In this document: piece after piece, positions 50,925-58,821 of the stretch
Numbering within the stretch: position 1 is the first letter of the stretch
How the letters are laid out: every line of letters begins with the position of its first letter
From: Agromyces sp. H66
Lineage (GTDB): Bacteria > Actinomycetota > Actinomycetes > Actinomycetales > Microbacteriaceae
Length of the DNA: 64,000 nt
NCBI RefSeq assembly: GCF_004959775.1
Contig: NZ_SJZG01000012.1
Location: forward strand, 23,582 to 87,581
Reading direction: 5' to 3'
Translations under genes and position numbers: made by a program
The notes under the pieces: generated by a model
What the model saw: the letters and a program-made list of their open reading frames with translations, nothing else
The model's database searches: none
What the model was told of the DNA's origin: nothing

Positions 50925-52994
50925 TCAGGCGCGGCGCTCGGCGCCCGGGGTCTCCTCCGGCGGGCGCCAGGCATGGAAGTGCTTCGCCCACCAGGTGGCC
51001 CACGGCCCCTCCGGCCGGAGCATCCCACGCCGTGCCGCCAGCTCCGCGCGGTACTCGGGGCTCGCCATCGCGTCGCCGAGCCGCATGGGCTCGGACAGCG
51101 GGAGCACCCCGGCACCTCCGGGTCGGGGACGGGCCGGCACGACGACCGGCGCCGGTGCGAACCGCGGCTCCACGATGACGAAGCCGGCGACCACCGCGAG
51201 CCCGATCGCGGTGACGACGAGCGCGGTCGTGTCGAGCCGGGGATCGTTCCAGGCGAACACGGCGAACCACACGACCGCGGCGGCCGTGAGCACGTACAGG
51301 GTGCGGGGGATGGCCGTGATCACGAGCCAGGTGCGCACGTCGAGCGGGCACCGGTCCCACACGATGGAGCGCTCGGTCTGGCCCTGCATGATCTGGTTCA
51401 GCCAGATCAGGAGCGCGAGGAGCAGGGCCGACGCGACCACCCAGCCGATCGCCGACAGCCGGTCGCCGTCGATGAGGAACGCCACGGCGTCGGCGCCGGC
51501 GGACGCCCCGGCCTCGAGGTCGGCCGACGTGACGAATGCGACGGCGAGGCCGACGGCGCTCGCGACGAGCGTCACGAGCCCGGCGAAGATGGCGGATGCC
51601 GCGGGCAGGCCGGGAAGGATCGCCGCGATCACGACCGCGGCGATGCTCGACAGCCCGAGCGACTTCTTGTCGATGACGACGAGCCGGTTGCGGAGGTAGG
51701 CGACCGGCTCGGGAACGGTCGGGAAGTCGGGTCCGAGCAGGTGCCGCGCGGTCGGTTCGACCACCTGCGTGGTGTTCGCGTGGTACATGCCGTGGTCGAG
51801 GAAGGGCTGGCTCGTGTTGTGCACGGCGTGCTCCTCGGGGCCATCGGCGACCGTGTCGTCGGAGGGGAAGTACGCGGCCCGCCAGCGCGTGCGGGCCTCG
51901 GCGCGCGTGTCGGCGATCGGCCCCGCCGAGAACGGATCCCAGATCGCCCAGTGGTTGTCCCACTCGACGCGCGCGCCGGGCTCGGCGGCGCGGTTCCGCT
52001 CGATCCAGGTCTGCACGGGCGTGTACGAGTCCTTCCGCCCGCGCCAGCTCTCCCGGCCGAGGAGCATCACGGCCGCGCCCACGGTCGTGAGGCGCCGCAC
52101 GTGATACGCCGTCGGATCGAGCTCTTCGAAGAGGGCGAACGTCGAGACGGCGGCGCCCTGCGAGTGCGCGAAGAGGTGCACGTCGCCGTCGCCGACGAGC
52201 TCCTTGGCCCGTGCCAGCGCGTCGCGCACGACGAGGCGCATCGCCGATGCGCGAACCGGTCGCTCCTTCCACGTCGCGACGTCGCCGATCGACTCGACGA
52301 GCTGGTCGAGCACGCCCTGCGCCACGTCCTTGAACCACGGGATGAGCAGCAGCGGGCTGAGCAGCGGCAGGATCGGCGTCACCACGATCCCGAGGAGCAC
52401 GAGGAACACCCAGGTCGCGACGTACGCGAGGGTGCTGACCACGAGGCGGACGACGTCGACGACGAGGTTGACCGTGCGCGGCAGCAACAGCAGCCGCCGG
52501 TCCATGCGCAGGTGGTGCACGAGCGTCATCCACGGCAGGAGCACCATCGTGCCGAGGAACAGGCCCAGGGTGCGCGAGATCGCCCGCCACAGGAACGGCA
52601 CCGCCCAGCGGAACACCTGCGCCCGGGTCATCGGCACGAACGAATCCGACCATCGCGCCTCGAGGATGGCGACTTTGCGCACGACCGTCTCGACCGGGGC
52701 ATCCGCCGCAGCCTCGGGGTCGCGCCGCTTCGGGAACCGCACGGTCGCGGTGACCATGGGCAGCTCGCCCGCGAGGTCGGAGTCGTGGATGGTGACGCCG
52801 TGCCCCTCGTCGGCGCCGATGATGCGGTCGCGCGCGAGCCAGTCCATACGCTCGAGGATCGGCTCGGCCCACTCGAGGAGGATCTGGCTCTTGTACGCGC
52901 TGCCCATGCCGTGCACCACCACGAGGGCGACGTCGAAGTTGCCCGGTGCGGGTCGGGTCGCCGATTCGGCGCCCTTCTCCTCGGCGATCAGCAT
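50925..52994 (-). CDS. Multi-pass membrane protein with alpha/beta-hydrolase (lipase-like) motifs
   Basis: 689 residues. Near the N-terminus VALVVVHGMGSAYKSQ is an oxyanion-hole strand (HGxG) and DGDVHLFAHSQGAAVSTFALF holds a nucleophile elbow (HSQG). Between and after them are at least six hydrophobic segments, including a long pair VVSTLAYVATWVFLVLLGIVV and TPILPLLSPLLLIPWF before the elbow. A His in DHGMYHANT may complete the triad. I do not recognise a named family; a membrane-embedded esterase/lipase is the best inference. Monocistronic. Confidence 0.7.
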   Translation of the reverse strand: MLIAEEKGAESATRPAPGNFDVALVVVHGMGSAYKSQILLEWAEPILERMDWLARDRIIGADEGHGVTIHDSDLAGELPMVTATVRFPKRRDPEAAADAPVETVVRKVAILEARWSDSFVPMTRAQVFRWAVPFLWRAISRTLGLFLGTMVLLPWMTLVHHLRMDRRLLLLPRTVNLVVDVVRLVVSTLAYVATWVFLVLLGIVVTPILPLLSPLLLIPWFKDVAQGVLDQLVESIGDVATWKERPVRASAMRLVVRDALARAKELVGDGDVHLFAHSQGAAVSTFALFEELDPTAYHVRRLTTVGAAVMLLGRESWRGRKDSYTPVQTWIERNRAAEPGARVEWDNHWAIWDPFSAGPIADTRAEARTRWRAAYFPSDDTVADGPEEHAVHNTSQPFLDHGMYHANTTQVVEPTARHLLGPDFPTVPEPVAYLRNRLVVIDKKSLGLSSIAAVVIAAILPGLPAASAIFAGLVTLVASAVGLAVAFVTSADLEAGASAGADAVAFLIDGDRLSAIGWVVASALLLALLIWLNQIMQGQTERSIVWDRCPLDVRTWLVITAIPRTLYVLTAAAVVWFAVFAWNDPRLDTTALVVTAIGLAVVAGFVIVEPRFAPAPVVVPARPRPGGAGVLPLSEPMRLGDAMASPEYRAELAARRGMLRPEGPWATWWAKHFHAWRPPEETPGAERRA

Positions 52995-53078
52995 GCGGTC
53001 CTCCTGCGACGATGACGGATGGTGACGCGCCGGCGTGTGTCGGCCTGAGCGAACGCTAGTGGGCCGCGATCGACGCGA

Positions 53079-53435
53079 TCAAGCACCGGCCCCCGAACGC
53101 GGGCGGCGACGGCGCAGTGCGCCGTAGCCGCGCAGGAGCTGCGGCACCACGAGGTACACCGCGAGCGGGACCACGACGAGGGTGAGCACGAGGGCGCGGA
53201 GCACGGGATGCCACGACTCCGAGAACGGGGCGAGCGCGAGCATGCCGACGGCCACGAGCGGGAAGATCGCGACCCACGTGATGACGGCCCGAACGTGCAC
53301 CGACGGCGGGCCGGCGGGCGCAGCGGGTGCGGGGGGCGCGGTGGCTTCGGCGGACGAGGTGGCGGCAGGCGCGCTCGGGGCGGCGGCGGTGGGCGCGGCG
53401 GCGGAGGGCGTGCGGGCGATGGGATCGGCGGTCAT
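53079..53435 (-). CDS. Small two-helix membrane protein
   Basis: 118 residues: an Ala/Pro/Thr-rich N-terminal 45 residues, two helices (VHVRAVITWVAIFPLVAVGMLAL and ALVLTLVVVPLAVYLVVPQLL) and an Arg-rich C-terminus. GGAG lies 5 nt before ATG 53435. Divergent from the TetR gene at 53532 with shared inverted repeats between, so it is the regulator's likely target. The pattern resembles small DUF2798-like membrane proteins; function unknown. Confidence 0.75.
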   Translation of the reverse strand: MTADPIARTPSAAAPTAAAPSAPAATSSAEATAPPAPAAPAGPPSVHVRAVITWVAIFPLVAVGMLALAPFSESWHPVLRALVLTLVVVPLAVYLVVPQLLRGYGALRRRRPRSGAGA

Positions 53436-53449
53436 GTCATCTCCAGGTT

Positions 53450-53519
53450 CAATCTCCAACTGAATGGTTGTAAGTGAACCACGCCCGCGCCGTAATCGCA
53501 ACTGTCCAGTTGGAGATTG
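53450..53519. promoter_or_regulatory. Inverted repeats between TetR gene and its divergent membrane-protein gene
   Basis: CAATCTCCAACTG (53450-53462) and its exact reverse complement CAGTTGGAGATTG (53507-53519). Each lies in a local palindrome: CAAC-N6-GTTG (53457-53470) and CAACTG-N2-CAGTTG (53499-53512). The right site directly precedes TAGACT (53520-53525), the tetR -10. Probable TetR operators controlling both genes. Confidence 0.75.
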
Positions 53520-53531
53520 TAGACTCGGCGC

Positions 53532-54128
53532 ATGGCCTGGGACACCGAACGCACCCGACGGCGGCTCCTCGACGCGGCGACCGCCGAGTTCGCCGAACAC
53601 GGCCTCGCCGGAGCCCGCGTCGATCGCATCGCCCAGGCCGCCGGGGTCAACAAGGAGCGCATCTACCAGTACTTCGGCAAGAAGGACGACCTCTTCGCCG
53701 CCGTCCTCGGCACCAGGCTCCGCGCCTCGATGGACGACGTGCCCATGACCGGCGTCGGCGCCGACGCCGTGGGCGACTACGCCGGGCGCCTCTTCGAGCA
53801 TCACGTCGCCGACGGCGTCATCCCGCGGCTCGTGTTCTGGGAGGGACTCGAGCGCGGACCGGCGGCCGCGGCCGCCGCTGCGCGCGTCGAGTACCATCGC
53901 GAGAAGCTCACCCGGTTCCAGGCGCTGCTGCCGGGCGTCGATCGGGACACCGCCGGAGAACTGCTGCTCACCATCGTCTCCCTCGTCAACGCGTGGCCCG
54001 TGCTCGGTCAGCTCGACCGGCTCCTCGTCGGCGACGGATCGGGCACCGACCGGGTCGCCGAGCGCCGAGCCGCGATCGTCGCCACGGCGACCGCCGCCGC
54101 GAGCGCCGCGCTCGAGCGAGCGCGCTGA
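53532..54128 (+). CDS. TetR/AcrR family regulator
   Basis: 198 residues. HTH: RVDRIAQAAGVNKERIYQYFGKKDDLFAAVL. The C-terminal ligand domain ends in an Ala-rich helix. ATG 53532 lies 6 nt after TAGACT (53520-53525), a leaderless start. Divergent from the small membrane protein and flanked by inverted repeats, so it should repress that gene and itself. Confidence 0.9.
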   Translation: MAWDTERTRRRLLDAATAEFAEHGLAGARVDRIAQAAGVNKERIYQYFGKKDDLFAAVLGTRLRASMDDVPMTGVGADAVGDYAGRLFEHHVADGVIPRLVFWEGLERGPAAAAAAARVEYHREKLTRFQALLPGVDRDTAGELLLTIVSLVNAWPVLGQLDRLLVGDGSGTDRVAERRAAIVATATAAASAALERAR

Positions 54129-54247
54129 CGCGCCATCCCACGTTCAGGGGTATCCCTGATCCCGGGCCGGAACCCGGCTCGTAGCGTAGGAGTCGATCGT
54201 CGAGCCGTGGACCGCAGGGGGAACTGTCACCGCGGCGCACGATCGGA

Positions 54248-54293
54248 AAGCCGGCCCGGCACCTCCTCCCGCGAGCGGGGCGCCGGCCGGCTT
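54248..54293. terminator. Hairpin between TetR gene and LGFP gene
   Basis: AAGCCGGC (54248-54255) pairs with GCCGGCTT (54286-54293), with further CCGGC/GCCGG pairing inside and a purine/pyrimidine loop; followed by CCCCTGT. Lies 120 bp after the tetR stop in a 230-bp gene-free gap; the gap otherwise shows only a possible -10, TAGCGT, near 54182. Confidence 0.5.
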
Positions 54294-54358
54294 CCCCTGT
54301 CTCACCCGGATCACCGGGCCCCTCCCCGGATCTCCGGGCCGATGAGCGGAGCACCACC

Positions 54359-55078
54359 ATGGACCAGCGGATGACGCGACCCCGGCGCCTGTCGCCGACC
54401 CACCACGCTCGACCCGGCGACCGCCGGTCGACCCGTCGCGAGCGCCCCGTGAGCTGGTCGGACTTCCGCACGGCCGTAAGCTTCGACCCGTCGAACCGGC
54501 TCCTGGTCGCGGTGCCCGCGATCAGCGAGAAGCGTGCCGAGCACGCGTGGCTCGGCGACGCCGTGGCACCGCACACGCGCGTGGGCGACGCCGACGTGTA
54601 TCGCCGCGAGTACGAGCGCGGCGCCGTCTACTGGTCGGACGGCACGGGGGCGCACGAGGTGCACGGCGAGATCGCCGCCCGGTGGCTCGCCCTCGGCGGC
54701 GAGTCGTCGTTCCTCGGCCTGCCGACGACCGACGAGCAGCCGCTCATCGGCGTGGACGGGGGCTACGCGCACTTCGAGGGCGGATCCGTCTACTGGACCG
54801 CGCGGCACGGCGCCGCGGTCGTGCACGGCATGGTCCGCGACATCTGGTCGCTCCTCGGATGGGAGCGGTCGGCGCTGGGCCTGCCGGTCGCCGACGTCGG
54901 ATTCGACCCCGACCGGCACGAGTTCAGCGGATGCTTCGAGCACGGCACCATCACGTGGTCGCCCGCGGGCGGACCCGACATCGCCATCACGGCGTCGGCG
55001 GCGTCGCCCGGCGAGCTCGGAGCCGACGAGCGCGACGCACTCGGGCGCCTCGCCGCCGACTTCGCGCCCCGCCCCTGA
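54359..55078 (+). CDS. LGFP-repeat protein
   Basis: 239 residues. At least two LGFP repeats: IAARWLALGGESSFLGLPTTDEQ and IRDIWSLLGWERSALGLP-type (VRDIWSLLGWERSALGLPVA), with YAHFEGGSVYW and FEHGTITWSP strands. In mycolyltransferases and cell-wall hydrolases such repeats bind the cell envelope. Here no signal peptide or helix is visible in the ATG 54359 form, so location is unclear. The N-terminal 30 residues are Arg-rich. Confidence 0.8.
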   Translation: MDQRMTRPRRLSPTHHARPGDRRSTRRERPVSWSDFRTAVSFDPSNRLLVAVPAISEKRAEHAWLGDAVAPHTRVGDADVYRREYERGAVYWSDGTGAHEVHGEIAARWLALGGESSFLGLPTTDEQPLIGVDGGYAHFEGGSVYWTARHGAAVVHGMVRDIWSLLGWERSALGLPVADVGFDPDRHEFSGCFEHGTITWSPAGGPDIAITASAASPGELGADERDALGRLAADFAPRP

Positions 55079-55080
55079 CC

Positions 55081-55105
55081 GCGCGGCGCCGCCCGGGCGC
55101 CGCGC
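55081..55105. terminator. GC-rich hairpin after the LGFP gene
   Basis: GCGCGGCGCC (55081-55090) and GGCGCCGCGC (55096-55105), perfect arms with a 5-nt loop, starting 2 bp after the stop. Confidence 0.65.
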
Positions 55106-55124
55106 GCGTGACAGACTCGGACGG

Positions 55125-57662
55125 ATGACCCAGCCGCTCCTCGACCGCGCTCCGCGCCCGTACGATGCCGACGCGATGTACGACGCCTTCGTCGACTGGG
55201 CCGACGAGCGGGGGTTCGCCCTCTACCCCGCGCAGGACGAGGCGGTCATCGAGATCGTCTCGGGCTCGAACGTCGTCCTGTCGACGCCGACCGGCACCGG
55301 CAAGTCGCTCGTCGCGGTGGCTGCGCACGCGGCATCCGTCGCCCAGGGCGGCCGCAGCTACTACACGGCCCCCATCAAGGCGCTCGTCAGCGAGAAGTTC
55401 TTCCAGCTCGTCGACATCTTCGGGGCCTGCAACGTCGGCATGGTCACGGGCGACAGCTCGGTGAACCCGGATGCCCCGATCATCTGCTGCACCGCGGAGA
55501 TCCTCGCCAACCTCGCCCTCCGGCACGGGGCGGATGCCGCGGTCGACCAGGTCGTGATGGACGAGTTCCACTACTACGGCGACCCCGAGCGCGGCTGGGC
55601 GTGGCAGGTGCCGCTCATCACGCTGCCGCGCGCGCAGTTCGTCCTCATGTCGGCGACGCTCGGCGACGTCACCGGAATCGCCGACGACCTCACCCGGCGC
55701 ACCGGCCGCGAGACCGCGCGGGTCACGGGCGTCGACCGCCCCGTGCCCCTGCACTTCTCCTACGCGAAGACGCCGGTGCAGGAGACCGTCGAGGAGCTCA
55801 TCGAGACCCGGCAGGCGCCCGTGTACATCGTGCACTTCTCGCAGGCGGCAGCGATGGAGCGGGCGCAGGCGCTGTCGTCGATCCGCGTCGTCACGCGCGA
55901 GCAGCGCGACGAGATCGCCGCGGCCATCGGCGGTTTCCGGTTCACGACGGCGTTCGGCAAGACGCTCTCACGTCTCGTGCGCGCGGGCATCGGCGTGCAC
56001 CACGCGGGCATGCTCCCCCGCTACCGACGACTCGTCGAGACGCTCGCGCAGCGCGGGCTCCTCCGCGTCATCTGCGGCACCGACACGCTCGGCGTCGGCA
56101 TCAACGTGCCGATCCGCTCGGTGCTGATCACGGCGCTCGCGAAGTTCGACGGGCAGCGGATGCGGCAGCTGAGCGCTCGCGAGTTCCACCAGATCGCCGG
56201 ACGCGCGGGCCGGGCGGGCTACGACACCGCCGGCACGGTCGTCGTGCTCGCGCCCGAGCACGAGATCGAGAACGAGGTCGCCGTTCGCAAGGCGGGCGAC
56301 GATCCGAAGAAGCTCAAGAAGGTCGTGCGCAAGAAGGCGCCGGCCGGCCAGGTCACGTGGGGCGAGGGGTCGTACGAGCGGCTCGTCGCCGCCGAGCCCG
56401 AACCGCTCGCACCCCAGCTGAAGCTCACGGCGGCGATGCTCATCAACGTGATCGGCCGCGGGGGAGACGTGGCCCGCGGCATCCGCTCGCTCGTCTTCGA
56501 CAACCATGAGGCGCGGTCGCGGCAGGTCGAGCTCGCCCGCCGTGCGCTCGAACTCCTGCGGACGCTGCGCGACGCGGGCGTCGTCGAGCTCCTCCCGCCG
56601 TCGGCGCCGGGGCGACCGGCCGACCTGCGCCTCACGATCGACCTGCAGCCGAACTTCGCCCTCAACCAGCCGCTGTCGCCGTTCGCGCTCGCCGCGATCG
56701 AACTGCTCGACCCGGATGCCGCGGCGGGCACGGGAGTCGGCACCGGGCACTACGCGCTCGACGTCGTGTCGATCATCGAGTCGACGCTCGACGACCCGCG
56801 CCCGATCCTCTCCCAGCAGCAGTTCAAGGCCCGCGGCGAGGCCGTCGCGGCCATGAAGCAGGACGGCGTCGAGTACGAGGAGCGCATGGAGCTGCTCGAG
56901 GAGGTCACCTGGCCGAAGCCGCTCGCCGAGCTGCTCGCGCAGGCGTTCGAGACGTTCGCGTCGAGCCAGCCGTGGGTGCGCGACTTCGAGCTCTCGCCGA
57001 AGTCGGTCGTGCGCGACATGTTCGAGCGGTCGATGTCGTTCGGCGAGTACGTGGCGTTCTACCAGCTCGCCCGGAGCGAGGGGCTCGTGCTGCGCTACCT
57101 CTCCGACGCGTTCCGGGCGATCCGGCAGACGGTGCCGACCGACGCGAAGGACGAGGAGCTCCTCGACCTCATCGAGTGGCTCGGCGAGCTGGTGCGCCAG
57201 GTCGACTCGAGCCTCGTCGACGAGTGGAACGAGCTCGTCGATCCCACGGCGCACCTGCCCGAGGACGAGGCGCCCGTGGTGCCGCCCGCGCCGCCGTCGG
57301 TCGTCACGAATCGCCGCGCGTTCACCGTGCTCGTGCGCAACGAGCTCTTCCGCCGCGTGCAGCTCGCCGCGCTCGAGCGCGACGACGAGTTGGCCGAGCT
57401 CGACCCCGACGCGGGGTGGCCCGACGCGCTCGACCGCTACTACGCCGAGCACGACTCGATCGGCACCGACGGGGCGGCGCGTTCACCGCGGCTCGTCACG
57501 ATCGACGAGACGGATGCCGCGTCCGGCGTGTGGCGCGTCGAGCAGACGATCGACGACCCCGCGGGCGACCACGACTGGCGGATCCGGGCGGAGGTCGACC
57601 TCGAGGCGTCGGCCGAGGTCGGCGCGGCGAGCGTGCGGGTGACCGAGGTGGTGCGGCTGTAG
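55125..57662 (+). CDS. Ski2-like DEAD/DEAH-box helicase with DUF3516 C-terminal domain
   Basis: 845 residues. Helicase motifs: Q-like YPAQDEAV, Walker A STPTGTGKSLVA, Ib TGDSSVN, Walker B VVMDEFHYYGD, motif III SATLGD, motif IV-V HHAGMLPRYRR and GTDTLGVGINVP, motif VI QIAGRAGRAG. From about residue 440 the DUF3516 region follows. This actinobacterial family is predicted to act on RNA, by similarity to Ski2/Mtr4. ATG 55125 lies 7 nt after CAGACT (55112-55117), leaderless. Length fits the family. Confidence 0.92.
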   Translation: MTQPLLDRAPRPYDADAMYDAFVDWADERGFALYPAQDEAVIEIVSGSNVVLSTPTGTGKSLVAVAAHAASVAQGGRSYYTAPIKALVSEKFFQLVDIFGACNVGMVTGDSSVNPDAPIICCTAEILANLALRHGADAAVDQVVMDEFHYYGDPERGWAWQVPLITLPRAQFVLMSATLGDVTGIADDLTRRTGRETARVTGVDRPVPLHFSYAKTPVQETVEELIETRQAPVYIVHFSQAAAMERAQALSSIRVVTREQRDEIAAAIGGFRFTTAFGKTLSRLVRAGIGVHHAGMLPRYRRLVETLAQRGLLRVICGTDTLGVGINVPIRSVLITALAKFDGQRMRQLSAREFHQIAGRAGRAGYDTAGTVVVLAPEHEIENEVAVRKAGDDPKKLKKVVRKKAPAGQVTWGEGSYERLVAAEPEPLAPQLKLTAAMLINVIGRGGDVARGIRSLVFDNHEARSRQVELARRALELLRTLRDAGVVELLPPSAPGRPADLRLTIDLQPNFALNQPLSPFALAAIELLDPDAAAGTGVGTGHYALDVVSIIESTLDDPRPILSQQQFKARGEAVAAMKQDGVEYEERMELLEEVTWPKPLAELLAQAFETFASSQPWVRDFELSPKSVVRDMFERSMSFGEYVAFYQLARSEGLVLRYLSDAFRAIRQTVPTDAKDEELLDLIEWLGELVRQVDSSLVDEWNELVDPTAHLPEDEAPVVPPAPPSVVTNRRAFTVLVRNELFRRVQLAALERDDELAELDPDAGWPDALDRYYAEHDSIGTDGAARSPRLVTIDETDAASGVWRVEQTIDDPAGDHDWRIRAEVDLEASAEVGAASVRVTEVVRL

Positions 57663-57666
57663 ACCC

Positions 57667-58587
57667 CTACGCGAGCGCGAGCATGCCCGCCGCGGTCAGC
57701 GCGAGCGCGAGCCCAACCCACTGCACGGGCGCGATGCGCTCCTTCAGCACGACCGCGGCGAGCAGGATCGTGCCCGCTGGGTACATCGCGCCGAGCACCG
57801 CCGCGACCGAGAGGTCGCCGGCGCGGATTCCGAGCAGGAGCAGCGTATTGGCGGTCACGTCGACGACGCCGCAGGCGACCGCGAGGCGCAGGCCGGCCGT
57901 GACGGCGGTGCGCCTCGGCGCGGCCGTGCGGGCCGCGGCGGCTCGCGGCATCCGCTCGTCGACCGCGTACCTGCGTCGCCGTCGCATGGCACGCGCGACG
58001 GCGAGCACGCCGAGTGCCGTGAAGATGAGACCGGCACTGACGCCGCGGTTGAGGATGAGGGGAGTGATGCCGCTCTCGTCGCTCGTCTGGTCGATCGTGA
58101 TGAAGAAGGTGCCGATGGCCAGCCCTGAACCGGTCGCCAGGACGAGTCCCCGCAGGCTCGGGCGCACGGCGCCCCGCTCGGGCACGAACCCGACGAGCAC
58201 GACCGCGACGAGGGCGAGCCCGAGCGCCCAGTAGCCGAGCGTGGCGAGTCGCTCGCCGCTCACGACGAGACCCCACGCCATCGGCACGACCGCGGAGATC
58301 ACGGCGGTGAGCGGCGAGAGGATGCTCATCGGGCCGATCGCGAGCGCGGCGTAGAGGAGGGTGATCGCGACGGCCCCGGCAACCCCGGAGATGATGCCCC
58401 AGAGCACGTCGTGGGCGGTCCACGCTCCGCCGAGGAACGGGGCGACGACGAGGAGCAGGACGAGGCCGGTGAGTCCGGCGACCGCCGTCGCGAGCATCGC
58501 GTTGATCCGCTTGGCGGCGAGTCCGCCGAGGAAGTCGGCCGCGCCGAAGACCAGGGCGCCGCTGAGGGAGAGGACGGCGGTGAGCAT
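57667..58587 (-). CDS. EamA family (DMT superfamily) transporter
   Basis: 306 residues, ten helices in two EamA halves (LSGALVFGAADFLGGLAAKR at the start; GVVDVTANTLLLLGIRAGDLSVAAVLGAMYPAGTILLA in the second). A hydrophilic loop of about 30 residues (MRRRRRYAVDERMPRAAAA) separates the halves. I use ATG 58587, 8 nt after TAGGCT on the minus strand; a start 39 bp upstream would lie before the likely transcription start. Exports metabolites or drugs; substrate unknown. Confidence 0.9.
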   Translation of the reverse strand: MLTAVLSLSGALVFGAADFLGGLAAKRINAMLATAVAGLTGLVLLLVVAPFLGGAWTAHDVLWGIISGVAGAVAITLLYAALAIGPMSILSPLTAVISAVVPMAWGLVVSGERLATLGYWALGLALVAVVLVGFVPERGAVRPSLRGLVLATGSGLAIGTFFITIDQTSDESGITPLILNRGVSAGLIFTALGVLAVARAMRRRRRYAVDERMPRAAAARTAAPRRTAVTAGLRLAVACGVVDVTANTLLLLGIRAGDLSVAAVLGAMYPAGTILLAAVVLKERIAPVQWVGLALALTAAGMLALA

Positions 58588-58636
58588 CGGCGGCCAGCCT
58601 AGCCCCGGGTCGGGGTGACACCTCATCGGGGGTGCG

Positions 58637-58678
58637 CCTGCTCATATGAGCAGGCTCTGCGCACATTCCACTTAAGTG
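58637..58678. promoter_or_regulatory. Two perfect palindromes between EamA and 5'-nucleotidase genes
   Basis: CCTGCTCATATGAGCAGG (58637-58654, 18 bp, perfect) and CACTTAAGTG (58669-58678, perfect). They lie in the divergent intergenic region and are AT-centred in GC-rich DNA. Likely binding sites of one or two dimeric regulators; no regulator gene is adjacent. Confidence 0.6.
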
Positions 58679-58821
58679 CAGGTGACGAGTTGGCGAAACC
58701 ACTTCCCCGCGTCCGGGCGCGAATCGTAGGCTTCGATCGTCCCCCGAGCGTCGCGCGGGGGCGTGCAGGGCCGGGGGTTGCGGATTCGGGAACCTCGGCG
58801 GACTCGCAGAGGAGACACGGA

